In this document: piece after piece, positions 7,228-14,782 of the stretch | Position numbering within the stretch: the first letter of the stretch is position 1 | Layout: every line of letters starts with the position of its first letter | Assembly: GCA_028711655.1 (NCBI GenBank) | Contig: JAQTRU010000006.1 | Location: 1-42,666 of the forward strand | Direction of reading: 5' to 3' | Length of the DNA stretch: 42,666 nt | Source: Patescibacteria group bacterium | Lineage (GTDB): Bacteria; Patescibacteriota; Patescibacteriia; Patescibacteriales; JAQTRU01 | Translations under genes and position numbers: made by a program | The notes under the pieces: model-generated | Seen by the model: the letters and a program-made list of their open reading frames with translations, nothing else | Database searches by the model: none | What the model was told of the DNA's origin: nothing

Positions 7228-8529
7228 ATGGCCGGAGGAATTTTCGGAGTTTCTTCCAAAAAGGAAGAAAATGTGATTAATGATTTATTTTGGCTGATGT
7301 TTTACGGCCAGCATCTTGGTCAGCGGTATTGCGGCATCAGTTATCCCAAGAGGGATAGGGATTTTTCCACTACGACGCACAAGGGCCTTGTCCGGCCGAG
7401 ATTCGGAGACGAAATTTCCGTTTTGTCCGCAAGTTTTGCCATTGGCCACACAGCCCTGAAAGAACGCCAGCCCCTGGAAGCCAATTGCTCCTGGGGAAGA
7501 TTTTCCCTAACCTTTTCCGGCAACATAGCTAACGAAGAAGAATTAAGGCATGAATTTTTGAGTTTCGGCCATAGCTTCATTACCAACCGCAGCGTTGAAA
7601 TTCTGACCAAACTCCTTGCCCAGGGGAATAACCCGTTAGACGGCATTCGGAGAGTTTTTGAAAAGGTGGAAGGCGCTTTTGCCTTGTTGATGTTGGCGGA
7701 AAACGGAATTTACGCCGCCCGATCCAAAGAGGGGCAAATACCTTTGATCTTGGGGGAAAAAGAAAACGGTTTCGCCCTGTCTTCCACTTCCACCGGTTTC
7801 GGCAATCTGGGATATTCCATTTTACGGAATTTGAAGCCGGGAGAAATAGTTTTGGCGGAGAAAGGAGAAATAAAGACTCTGTTTCAGCATGAAACAGGAA
7901 GAATTCAACTGCCCACTTTCCGCTGGATTTATGGCGATAATCCGGTTTCCTCCATAGAGGGGATTAATACGGCAGTAACCCGGGAAAAAATTGGAGCTTT
8001 ATTAGCCAAAGAATCCAAAACCAAAGCTGATTTTGTGATGGGAGTCCCGAAATCGGGAATTTTCCACGCTATTGGCTATGCCAATGAATCCGGCCTGCCC
8101 TACAACGAGGGGCTGGTGAAGTATGAATATGCCGACAGAAGTTATACCCAGCCAACGACGAAAGAGAGGGACGTTGAAGCCAGCATAAAAATTATTGTTA
8201 TTCCTGAGTTAGTAAGGGGAAAAACAATAATCGTGGTTGACGATTCCATCGTTAGGGCTACGCAAATGAAAATGAATCTCGTCGCCAAGCTGAAAAAAGC
8301 CGGAGCAAAAAAGATTCATCTGGCGATAGCCTTTCCGCCGATTACGAAGATTTGCCCCTTTGATTATTCCACCCGCCAGCCAGAAGAGTTGGCGATGCAT
8401 AAGTATGGCTCGGAAGATGGAATCAGGGATTTTCTAGGGGTTGATTCCCTGCGTTTTGCCACTCGGGAAATGGTAGCCGAGGCAATCGGCAGGCCGGCAG
8501 AGGAACTTTGTTTCCATTGCTGTTCCTAA
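7228..8529 (+). CDS. PurF-like phosphoribosyltransferase with degenerate glutaminase domain
   Basis: Homologous over its length to amidophosphoribosyltransferase (first step of purine synthesis: PRPP plus glutamine to phosphoribosylamine). The PRPP-binding motif IIVVDDSIVRATQMK is intact (D338-D339), as are VMGVPKSG and the KYEYADRSY stretch. The N-terminal Ntn-glutaminase half is degenerate. The start is fixed by an AGGAGGG Shine-Dalgarno before ATG 7228, giving MAGGIFGV where PurF has MCGIFGV, so the Cys nucleophile is absent. GHTRYST has become GHTALKE and the NGN/NGE motif reads SGN. The C-terminus keeps iron-sulfur-like cysteines (KICPF, then CFHCC at the end), but the central ligand position appears replaced. 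It could use free ammonia, use another amine, or be a regulatory paralogue. Length is 433 residues, somewhat shorter than usual. Confidence 0.8.
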   Translation: MAGGIFGVSSKKEENVINDLFWLMFYGQHLGQRYCGISYPKRDRDFSTTTHKGLVRPRFGDEISVLSASFAIGHTALKERQPLEANCSWGRFSLTFSGNIANEEELRHEFLSFGHSFITNRSVEILTKLLAQGNNPLDGIRRVFEKVEGAFALLMLAENGIYAARSKEGQIPLILGEKENGFALSSTSTGFGNLGYSILRNLKPGEIVLAEKGEIKTLFQHETGRIQLPTFRWIYGDNPVSSIEGINTAVTREKIGALLAKESKTKADFVMGVPKSGIFHAIGYANESGLPYNEGLVKYEYADRSYTQPTTKERDVEASIKIIVIPELVRGKTIIVVDDSIVRATQMKMNLVAKLKKAGAKKIHLAIAFPPITKICPFDYSTRQPEELAMHKYGSEDGIRDFLGVDSLRFATREMVAEAIGRPAEELCFHCCS

Positions 8530-8550
8530 AAGGAGATAAAAATATTCGGG

Positions 8551-8579
8551 GCCTTAACTTCGGTTAAGGCTCCCTTTCT
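8551..8579 (+). terminator. Terminator after the PurF-like gene
   Basis: GCCTTAAC (8551-8558) and GTTAAGGC (8563-8570) form a perfect 8-bp stem with a TTCG tetraloop, followed by a pyrimidine-rich TCCCTTTCT tail. Confidence 0.7.
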
Positions 8580-8603
8580 ACAAATTGTAAGTTTATATAT
8601 AAA

Positions 8604-8722
8604 ATCTCCCCCTTGCTAAGGGGGAGGTAGGAGGGGGTGGCGAGGTGAGCGATATAAAAGAGTTATTTTTGATAACAACCCCACCTCACCCTAACCCTCT
8701 CCTTAACAAGGAGAGGGGATTG
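8604..8722. repeat. CCCTCTCCTT-type palindromic repeats, left side of the DUF559 gene
   Basis: An inverted copy (CTCCCCCTTGCTAAGGGGGAG then GGAGGGGGTGGCGAGGTGAG, about 8605-8646) is followed by a forward copy (CCCCACCTCACC, then CCCTCTCC, TTAACA, GGAGAGGG, about 8680-8718). The forward form recurs at 9110-9153 and inside the giant gene at 26041-26080. Confidence 0.7.
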
Positions 8723-8731
8723 GCGAGCAAT

Positions 8732-9166
8732 ATGAAAAATATCGTTTATAATCACAAAGAGTATAAAACATTAAGAAGGAATTTAAGAAAACAAGAAGTC
8801 GGTGCGGAAAAAATTTTATGGTCAAGATTAAGGAATAGACAGCAAAAATTCAGGTTTAGGCGGCAGTATGGCATAGGCAAATATATAGTTGATTTTTATT
8901 GCCCAAAATTAAAACTCGCTCTAGAAATAGATGGAGCTACCCACTCCGAGGATGAAGAAATTAAAAATGATTTAACAAGAGAGAAATTTTTAAATAGGTT
9001 TGGGGTAAAAATTAGGAGATATACAAACAATGATGTGTATAAGAGTTTAGAAAGTGTTTTGGCTGATATTTACGAATTTTGTTCGGAGAGAGAAAGAAAA
9101 TTAAGGATAACCTCACCTCACCCCAACCCTCTCCTTAGTAAGGAGGAGGAGGGTAAAAATATATGA
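8732..9166 (+). CDS. DUF559 family (Vsr-like endonuclease fold) protein
   Basis: The likely start is the ATG at 8732 (MKNIVYNHKEYKTLRRNLRK); the upstream in-frame extension is encoded by the palindromic repeat. The core has the DUF559 pattern: AEKILWSRLRNRQQKFRFRR, then GKYIVDFYCPKLKLALEIDG with TH after it, and GVKIRRYTNNDV. DUF559 proteins share the PD-(D/E)xK/Vsr-like fold; Asp in VDFYC, Glu in LEIDG and the following His are candidate metal/catalytic residues. Activity in this family is mostly unproven. Its last codons are again repeat-encoded and its TGA overlaps the dnaJ ATG (ATGA at 9163-9166), so it is translationally coupled to dnaJ. It appears inserted between PurF-like and dnaJ. 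Confidence 0.8.
   Translation: MKNIVYNHKEYKTLRRNLRKQEVGAEKILWSRLRNRQQKFRFRRQYGIGKYIVDFYCPKLKLALEIDGATHSEDEEIKNDLTREKFLNRFGVKIRRYTNNDVYKSLESVLADIYEFCSERERKLRITSPHPNPLLSKEEEGKNI
9110..9153 (+). repeat. CCCTCTCCTT-type palindromic repeat, right side of the DUF559 gene
   Basis: A forward copy of the element left of the DUF559 gene (CCTCACCTCACC, then CCCTCTCC, TTAGTA, AGGAGGAGG). Its 3' arm, AAGGAGGAGG, lies 10-20 bases before the dnaJ ATG and acts as a ready-made Shine-Dalgarno. Confidence 0.75.
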
Positions 9167-10266
9167 GTAAAGATTATTATAACATATTAGGCGTTTCTAG
9201 AACCGCCAGCCAGGAAGAAATAAAAAAAGCTTTCCGGCAAAAAGCGCATCAGCATCATCCGGACAAGGCGGGCGGAGATGAAGCTAAGTTTAAGGAAATA
9301 AACGAAGCTTACCAGGTTCTGGGAAATTCGCAAAAGCGGTCGCAATACGATCAGTTTGGGTCGGCTTTTGAGCAGGCCCGGGGCCAGGGCGGTTTTTCCG
9401 GATTTGAAGGCTTTCGAGATTTTTCCGGTTTTACTAATGGCTTTAATGTTAATTTTGAAGACTTGGGCGATGTTTTCGGCGGACTCGGAGATATTTTCGG
9501 CTTTTCCGCCAGAGGCGGACAAGGGCGGCGGGGAGGAACAAGAGCCAGAAGAGGCAATGATATCGGAGTGGTTTTAACTATTGATTTTTTTGAAGCGGTT
9601 TTTGGCGCAGAAAAAGAAATCAGTCTGCAAAAAACCGTTAAATGCGATCGATGTCAAGGCAGCGGGGCCGAGCCGGGCGCAAAAATTGAAACCTGCAAAA
9701 CCTGCCGAGGTTCCGGGCGGGTGAGCGGGGTCCAGAGAACGATTTTCGGCCAAATGCAGGTAGAGACCGCTTGTTCCGACTGCAATGGCGAAGGCAAAAC
9801 TTTTAGTGAGAAATGTAAAAAGTGCGCAGGCAACGGGATAACCCGCGAATTAACGAATTTAAAAATAAAAATTCCGGCCGGGATTGACGAAGGCGAATCA
9901 ATCCGTTTAACTGGCCAGGGTGAAGCCGGAGGCAAAGGCGCTTCGGCCGGAGATCTATATTTAAAAATTAGGATTAAACCGGATGAGCGCTTTGAGCGCG
10001 ACGGCTATGATATTAAAGCAACGGCGGAAATAAAATTTTCTCAAGCCGTAGCCGGAGATAAAATTGAAGTGGAAACGGTTGACGGTCCGGTAAAATTAAA
10101 AATTTCCGAAGGCACGCAATCCGGCACGGTTTTCAGGCTGCGCGATCGGGGCGTAACTAAGCTTAATGGGCGCGGCAGGGGAGATCACTTGGTTAAGGTT
10201 ATTATTAAAACTCCGACTAATCTTTCGCGGAAGCAGAAAAAAGCGCTGGAGGAGTTGGGGGTTTAA
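9163..10266 (+). CDS. dnaJ: Chaperone protein DnaJ (Hsp40)
   Basis: DnaK co-chaperone, 367 residues, full type-I architecture. The J domain (residues 1-70) has the HPD triplet at 32-34. A Gly/Phe-rich linker follows (about 72-135, QGGFSGFEGF, NVNFEDLGDVFGGLGD). The zinc domain (about 161-225) carries four CxxCxGxG motifs: CDRCQGSG, CKTCRGSG, CSDCNGEG, CKKCAGNG. The C-terminal substrate-binding domain reads IPAGIDEGESIRLTGQGEAG and ends RKQKKALEELGV. The start is fixed by ATGA overlap with the preceding gene and by the Shine-Dalgarno provided by the repeat. A long perfect hairpin follows the stop. Confidence 0.98.
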   Translation: MSKDYYNILGVSRTASQEEIKKAFRQKAHQHHPDKAGGDEAKFKEINEAYQVLGNSQKRSQYDQFGSAFEQARGQGGFSGFEGFRDFSGFTNGFNVNFEDLGDVFGGLGDIFGFSARGGQGRRGGTRARRGNDIGVVLTIDFFEAVFGAEKEISLQKTVKCDRCQGSGAEPGAKIETCKTCRGSGRVSGVQRTIFGQMQVETACSDCNGEGKTFSEKCKKCAGNGITRELTNLKIKIPAGIDEGESIRLTGQGEAGGKGASAGDLYLKIRIKPDERFERDGYDIKATAEIKFSQAVAGDKIEVETVDGPVKLKISEGTQSGTVFRLRDRGVTKLNGRGRGDHLVKVIIKTPTNLSRKQKKALEELGV

Positions 10267-10322
10267 AAATGGGATTCTTAGGATTTTTAAGACTCTTGAG
10301 ATTATTAAGATAATACGATTTA

Positions 10323-10355
10323 GGGACTTAGTCGCCATTATGGCGACTAAGTCCC
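10323..10355. terminator. 15-bp perfect hairpin after dnaJ
   Basis: GGGACTTAGTCGCCA (10323-10337) and TGGCGACTAAGTCCC (10341-10355) are exact complements with a 3-nt loop. A T-rich tail follows (CCTTGTGTCTTTGCC). It closes the chaperone region. Confidence 0.75.
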
Positions 10356-10441
10356 CTTGTGTCTTTGCCTATTTTGTTTAATATTAGGTATTTTTTGTAT
10401 TTTTTAGTTGACCCCGTTAGAAATTTTATTTCTAAATCGGG

Positions 10442-10470
10442 TTGACAAGATTTTTTAGATATGATATAAT
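10442..10470 (+). promoter_or_regulatory. Consensus sigma-70 promoter
   Basis: TTGACA (10442-10447), 17 nt, TATAAT (10465-10470): perfect hexamers at ideal spacing. Expected start is about 10477, leaving a leader of about 60 nt before the next gene. Confidence 0.9.
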
Positions 10471-10538
10471 ATAATTATATAGTATTTTTAGATAATAATG
10501 GTCTTTTAAATTAATCTTTTGCCGCATGGGGGTGCGCC

Positions 10539-10850
10539 ATGGCAGAGGCTGCGACCATACGTATTCACTACGGACATTGTCCTCTTTGCATTCAACCGGT
10601 GAAATTGCTCTGGACATTAACCAATGATGAATCTTTGAAAGACCCAGACAAAGACGGCTACTGGAAGATTATTGGCCATTTCGGTTGCCGTATGAATGGC
10701 AAAAAGGGAAGGCCGAAGAAGGGCGCCAAAGAAGATTTTATGGCAGGTATTTTGACCAGAAGAGCGGCTGCCATCGTTAAAAAGAGATGGCCTCCGAAAT
10801 CATCTCCTGTAAGCCCAAAAAAGGTTACGCAACTCAGTTTGTTCTCGTGA
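10539..10850 (+). CDS. Small zinc-finger-like protein with C-terminal clamp-binding motif
   Basis: 103 residues, family not recognised. C14-P-L-C17 and H47-F-G-C50 could bind one zinc. KKGRPKKG (55-62) resembles an AT-hook core followed by a basic helix. The last residues are QLSLFS: QLSLF (98-102) matches the bacterial beta sliding-clamp-binding consensus QL[S/D]LF, usually found at protein ends. I infer a DNA-associated protein that docks on the replication clamp. The gene is monocistronic: consensus promoter upstream and strong terminator downstream. Its ATG lies in a small stem (CATGG 10525-10529 with CCATG 10537-10541), which could affect translation. Function is unknown. Confidence 0.75.
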   Translation: MAEAATIRIHYGHCPLCIQPVKLLWTLTNDESLKDPDKDGYWKIIGHFGCRMNGKKGRPKKGAKEDFMAGILTRRAAAIVKKRWPPKSSPVSPKKVTQLSLFS

Positions 10851-10863
10851 CCTTACCGCTTTC

Positions 10864-10907
10864 AATCCGCCTTAATCGAGAAATCGAAAGGGCGGATTTT
10901 TTTTGAT
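10864..10907 (+). terminator. Strong rho-independent terminator
   Basis: AATCCGCC (10864-10871) pairs with GGCGGATT (10891-10898), with a small inner stem (TCGAGAAATCGA), followed by eight T's. A TATAAT at 10924-10929 just downstream may start the htrA transcript, although its -35 is poor. Confidence 0.85.
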
Positions 10908-11046
10908 TTTTTTCTTATAATGCTATAATATAAATATAAAACCAAAATAAAAAAATAACAAAATAATAAAATAAAGAGGAGAGGGAACTAATTAAAGGCG
11001 GTATAGCTAGTTTGTTATATTATTTTATTATTTAGTTAGAAAAAAT

Positions 11047-12171
11047 ATGAAAACATCAACCACAAAAAAGCTATTAATAAGCCTTCTTTTGCTTTTAGTC
11101 TTAGGCATCGGGGTAAACCTTAATTTTAGCCTGCCCAGTTTTAATCTGGCTGGAGCGGACAATTTGCGCCTGGACGATCAGGAAGCGACGATTTTGGCCA
11201 TAAAAAAAGTTATGCCGGCCGTGGTGAGCATTATTATTTACGCCCAAGAAGAATATATTGATTATGATATTCCGACCAAAACGTCAAAAATAAAAAAGGA
11301 AAGGGCGGAAGTAGGCTCGGGAACCGGCTTTTTAATTTCCGCCGACGGTTTGATTTTAACCAACAAGCATGTGGTTAATGTCGGCGGAGACGAGGGCGAA
11401 TACAGAATAATTTTGTCGGACGGCAAAAAATATTACGCCCAGTTGATCGGCAAGGATCCGTTAAAAGATTTGGCGGTTTTAAAAATTTTTGATAAAGATT
11501 TGCCCTATGTTGAATTGGGCGACAGCGACGGCCTGCAAGTCGGGAGCACGGTTATCGCCATTGGCAATGCCCTGGGTCTCTATCAAAACAGCGTTACCAA
11601 GGGGATTGTAAGCGGATTGGGCAGAAGCATCGTGGCCAGCGACCAGACCGGCCATGCCGAAGCTTTGGATAATGTCATCCAGACCGACGCCGAAATTAAC
11701 GTCGGCAATTCCGGCGGCCCCCTAGTTGACCTGGCCGGGAAAGTCATCGGCATTAATGTGGCGATTGACCAAAGCGGCTCCTCAATCGGCTTTGCCATTC
11801 CGGTAAATGACGCCAGGCCGGTAATAAAGAGCGTCCGGGAAATCGGCCGGATTGTCCGGCCCCGGCTGGGCGTGCTTTATACAATGATAACTCCGGAATT
11901 GAAAGAAGAGATGAAATTGGCAAGAGACGCCGGCGCTCTGTTGGTTAGGGGAGAAAAGGGCGAATCGGCGATTTTGCCGGATTCGCCGGCAGCCAAAGCT
12001 GGATTGGCGGCCGGGGATATCATTTTTGAAGTGAATGCCATAAAGGTTGAGGGAAACAATACTTTGCTCTCAATCCTGCAAAAATATAAGCCCGGAGACA
12101 GAATCGGCCTGAAAGTCCAGAGAGGCGATGATATTTTTGTAAAGATTGTGGTTTTGGACGAATTTAAGTAA
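11047..12171 (+). CDS. HtrA/DegP-like serine protease with PDZ domain
   Basis: Envelope quality-control protease, 374 residues. A single N-terminal hydrophobic segment (about residues 9-33) acts as membrane anchor or uncleaved signal. The trypsin-like domain has the full triad: H108 in TNKHVV, D141 in KDLAVL, S222 in GNSGGPL. One PDZ domain (about 275-370) follows, with SPAAKAGLAAGDII. This is the usual DegP/HtrA layout with one PDZ. The upstream spacer is made of inverted AAAATAATAAAAT-type words, and a 5-unit heptamer array starts 10 bases after the stop. Stress-linked expression is plausible by family but no CIRCE is present. Confidence 0.95.
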   Translation: MKTSTTKKLLISLLLLLVLGIGVNLNFSLPSFNLAGADNLRLDDQEATILAIKKVMPAVVSIIIYAQEEYIDYDIPTKTSKIKKERAEVGSGTGFLISADGLILTNKHVVNVGGDEGEYRIILSDGKKYYAQLIGKDPLKDLAVLKIFDKDLPYVELGDSDGLQVGSTVIAIGNALGLYQNSVTKGIVSGLGRSIVASDQTGHAEALDNVIQTDAEINVGNSGGPLVDLAGKVIGINVAIDQSGSSIGFAIPVNDARPVIKSVREIGRIVRPRLGVLYTMITPELKEEMKLARDAGALLVRGEKGESAILPDSPAAKAGLAAGDIIFEVNAIKVEGNNTLLSILQKYKPGDRIGLKVQRGDDIFVKIVVLDEFK

Positions 12172-12180
12172 TTTCGCGCA

Positions 12181-12215
12181 ACGCATAACGCATAACGCAT
12201 AACGTGTAACGTGTA
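12181..12215 (+). repeat. Heptamer tandem array (ACGCATA family), 5 units
   Basis: ACGCATA three times then ACGTGTA twice, in register, starting 10 nt after the htrA stop codon. Third member of the family seen at the ends of hrcA and hsp20. Confidence 0.9.
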
Positions 12216-12257
12216 AAATCAGTTGATTAAAGTTTTATTTTATTTTAAACTAAAATC

Positions 12258-14105
12258 ATGACTTCCAAGGAGCTTCGCGACAAATATTTGGAGTTTTTTA
12301 AGGCCCGGGGACACGCCATTATCCCGAGCGCTTCTTTAATTCCGGAAAATGACCCGACGGCTTTATTTACAACGGCCGGCATGCATCCGCTCGTGCCTTA
12401 TTTAATGGGAGAAAAGCATCCGGAAGGCCGGCGTTTGGCGGATGTCCAGAAATGCGTGCGCACGGATGACATTGAGGATGTGGGCGACGCCACTCACCAT
12501 ACTTTTTTTGAAATGCTTGGCAATTGGTCTTTGGGCGATTATTTTAAAAAAGAAGCTATAAATTTAAGCTGGGAATTTTTGACTTCGCCAAAATGGTTGG
12601 GGCTGGACAAAAATAAAATAGCCGTTTCGGTTTTTGCCGGAGATGAAGACGCGGACTTTGACGAAGAATCATTTTCCATTTGGAAAAGTCTGGGGATTCC
12701 GGAAGCAAGGATTGCCAGATTGCCGAAAAAAAACAATTGGTGGGGGCCGGCCGGCCAGACCGGGCCTTGCGGACCCTGCACGGAAATGTTTTATTGGACC
12801 GGTGATCCGGCTAAGGTTCCGGACGGCTTTAACGATGATAATGTTTTGTGGGTGGAAATCTGGAATGACGTATTTATGGAATTTAACAAGAAAGCGGACG
12901 GTTCGTTTGAGCCATTAAAGCAGAAAAATGTGGATACCGGCATGGGTTTGGAGCGAACCTTGGCTGTAATTAATAATTTAGACGATAATTATAAGACGGA
13001 GTTATTTTTTAACTCTATTAATAAAATAAAAAGATTGTCGGGCAAAGAATATAAAGAAGAAGAGGCTGTCAGAGCAATCCGGATAATTGCCGACCATTTG
13101 CGGGCCGCGACTTTTATAATCGGTGATGATAAAGGGGTTTGTCCTTCCAATACCGACCAGGGCTATATTGTTCGGCGTTTGCTTAGGAGGGCCATCAGAT
13201 ACGGCAAGCAACTGGGCATAAAGGAAAAATCCTGGACAGCCGAAATTGCCAGAATCGTTATTCATGATTACGCGGGAGCCTATCCGGAATTGCGCCGGAA
13301 CGTTGATTTCATTACTGAACAATTCAAAATTGAAGAAGAGAAGTTTGGGAAGACGCTGGAAAGGGGATTAAGGATTTTAAATAATTGGTTTGGGATGCAA
13401 AAGACTGATCCTGGTGAAAATTTTAAAATAGCAGAGAAAGATTCAGGTAAAAAAATATTTGATTTATTTCAAACGTATGGTTTTCCCCTTGAGATGAGTT
13501 TAGAAGAAATTGAAAGGAGATCAAAAATGCATCCGACTGGTGAATATAAATTTAATAAAGATAAAATAATAAATGAATTTAAGAAAGAATTAGAAAAGCA
13601 TCAGGAACTTTCCCGCACCGCTAGCGCCGGGAAATTTAAGGGCGGACTGGCTGACGCTTCGGAAAAAACCAAAAAATTACATACGGCGGCCCATCTTCTT
13701 TTGGCGGCTTTGCGAAAAGTTCTGGGCGAGCATGTTATTCAGAAAGGAAGCAATATAACGGCCGAGCGTCTGCGTTTTGATTTTTCCCACAAAGAAAAAA
13801 TGACGCCGGAGCAGATTAAAGAAACGGAAAAATTAGTTAATGAAGCCATAGAGGCGGATTTGCCGGTTTGTTGCGAGGAGATGCCTTTGCCCGAAGCAAA
13901 GAAGAGGGGCGCTATGGGAGTTTTTGAATCCAAGTATGGGGAGAAAGTGAAAGTTTATAAAGTAGGCAGTGATGACGAGCAATTTTCTTATGAAATTTGC
14001 GGCGGACCGCATGTTAACCGCACGGGAGAGTTGGGGCGGTTTAGAATAATGAAAGAAGAAAGTTCAAGCGCGGGGGTAAGAAGGATAAAAGCGGTACTGG
14101 AATAA
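12258..14105 (+). CDS. alaS: Alanyl-tRNA synthetase (short form)
   Basis: Charges tRNA-Ala. Catalytic class II core: TTAGMHPLVPYLMG, QKCVRTDDIEDVG, FFEMLGNWSLGDYF, GQTGPCGPC, VDTGMGLERTLAV. The tRNA-recognition region has GYIVRRLLRRAIRYG. The editing domain has H475-x3-H479 (HTAAH) and C581-GGP-H585 metal ligands, so mischarged Ser/Gly-tRNA can still be removed. At 615 residues it lacks the C-Ala domain of usual bacterial AlaRS (about 870) and also the beta-barrel GGQ-type subdomain that normally precedes the editing histidines; HQELSRTASAGKFKGGLADA leads straight into the editing domain. Similar short forms are, as far as I know, common in CPR. Start ATG at 12258. Confidence 0.97.
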   Translation: MTSKELRDKYLEFFKARGHAIIPSASLIPENDPTALFTTAGMHPLVPYLMGEKHPEGRRLADVQKCVRTDDIEDVGDATHHTFFEMLGNWSLGDYFKKEAINLSWEFLTSPKWLGLDKNKIAVSVFAGDEDADFDEESFSIWKSLGIPEARIARLPKKNNWWGPAGQTGPCGPCTEMFYWTGDPAKVPDGFNDDNVLWVEIWNDVFMEFNKKADGSFEPLKQKNVDTGMGLERTLAVINNLDDNYKTELFFNSINKIKRLSGKEYKEEEAVRAIRIIADHLRAATFIIGDDKGVCPSNTDQGYIVRRLLRRAIRYGKQLGIKEKSWTAEIARIVIHDYAGAYPELRRNVDFITEQFKIEEEKFGKTLERGLRILNNWFGMQKTDPGENFKIAEKDSGKKIFDLFQTYGFPLEMSLEEIERRSKMHPTGEYKFNKDKIINEFKKELEKHQELSRTASAGKFKGGLADASEKTKKLHTAAHLLLAALRKVLGEHVIQKGSNITAERLRFDFSHKEKMTPEQIKETEKLVNEAIEADLPVCCEEMPLPEAKKRGAMGVFESKYGEKVKVYKVGSDDEQFSYEICGGPHVNRTGELGRFRIMKEESSSAGVRRIKAVLE

Positions 14106-14270
14106 TTTCCAATTATCAATTATCAATTTTCAATAAATTTTCAATGATTTAATTTTCAAGCAGAGGTTTAATTTAGAAATTGAAAATTGATCATTGATTG
14201 AAAATTGGAAATTGTAAAATTGAAAATTTTAAAAGGAAGAATTTAGGCAAAAGGGGAGGAAAGTTAATTG
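14106..14270. repeat. Intergenic inverted words (CAATTATCAATT family)
   Basis: The spacer after alaS begins with CAATTATCAATTATC words and ends with the complementary ATTGAAAATTGATCATTG words. No gene. The same family occurs around 28735-28790, 29150-29215 and 31330-31440. Confidence 0.6.
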
Positions 14271-14293
14271 TGCCCAGTTATCATAAATACCTC

Positions 14294-14322
14294 TTGACAA
14301 CAAATAAGTTTGCCTATATAAT
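14294..14322 (+). promoter_or_regulatory. Consensus promoter of the infA-ribosomal operon
   Basis: TTGACA (14294-14299), 17 nt, TATAAT (14317-14322). Expected start is about 14329, which leaves a leader of about 98 nt before infA. Confidence 0.9.
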
Positions 14323-14340
14323 TAGTTTACGATATTAATA

Positions 14341-14420
14341 ATGAAAAATATAAGCAAATAAGCTAAAATATTTACCAAGAATTTTGGTAAAGTTTTTTAA
14401 TCCTTTGCCAAAATTTTTTT
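14341..14420 (+). promoter_or_regulatory. Attenuator-like leader of infA with mini-ORF
   Basis: A six-codon ORF (ATG at 14341, MKNISK, stop 14359-14361) is followed by two mutually exclusive hairpins. TTTACCA (14371-14377) can pair with TGGTAAA (14385-14391), or AATTTTGGTAAAG (14380-14392) can pair with CTTTGCCAAAATT (14403-14415) to form a 13-bp stem with one G-T pair, followed at once by seven T's. The second is a textbook intrinsic terminator ending 6 nt before the infA ATG. This layout (leader peptide, antiterminator, terminator) suggests transcription attenuation of the ribosomal operon; the signal is unknown. Confidence 0.6.
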
Positions 14421-14426
14421 GTGTTA

Positions 14427-14693
14427 ATGGCTGAAAATAATTTTCAAAATCAAGGCGAGGCTAAAGGGGGGAAAACGCTAAATGCCAAGGATTTTATAGA
14501 AATGCAGGGCGAGGTGCTTGAGTTAATGCCGGACACGACTTTCAAGATTCTTTTGGAGAACGGGCATGAGATATTCGCTTACTTGTCTGGGAAAATGAGA
14601 ATGCACAAAATTCGCCTGCTTCCCGGAGACAAAGTGCGGGTGCAAATCAGCCCGTATGATTTAACCAAGGGCAGGGTGGTCTATAGATTATAA
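14427..14693 (+). CDS. infA: Translation initiation factor IF-1
   Basis: An S1/OB-fold protein that binds the 30S A site during initiation. The core [41 protein letters not shown] region matches IF-1 closely, ending [11 protein letters not shown]. The likely start is ATG 14427; an in-frame GTG at 14421 would add two residues. An N-terminal extension of about 20 residues ([13 protein letters not shown]) makes it longer than the usual 72 residues. There is no Shine-Dalgarno, only the T-run of the attenuator hairpin. It heads the rpmJ-rpsM-rpsK-rpsD-rpoA-rplQ cluster. Confidence 0.96.
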   Translation: MAENNFQNQGEAKGGKTLNAKDFIEMQGEVLELMPDTTFKILLENGHEIFAYLSGKMRMHKIRLLPGDKVRVQISPYDLTKGRVVYRL

Positions 14694-14782
14694 GAATTCA
14701 AATAGAATTGACTTTTTACGAACTTAAACCCCTCGATAATCTTTTTATGCGAATCCTGCTTACGGACTTTTACCTTCCTGCT

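Noticed and set aside
8645-8731. N-terminal extension of the DUF559 gene
   Set aside because: It is encoded by the palindromic repeat (PPHPNPLLNKERG) that recurs elsewhere in other frames. The ATG at 8732 starts just before the conserved domain.
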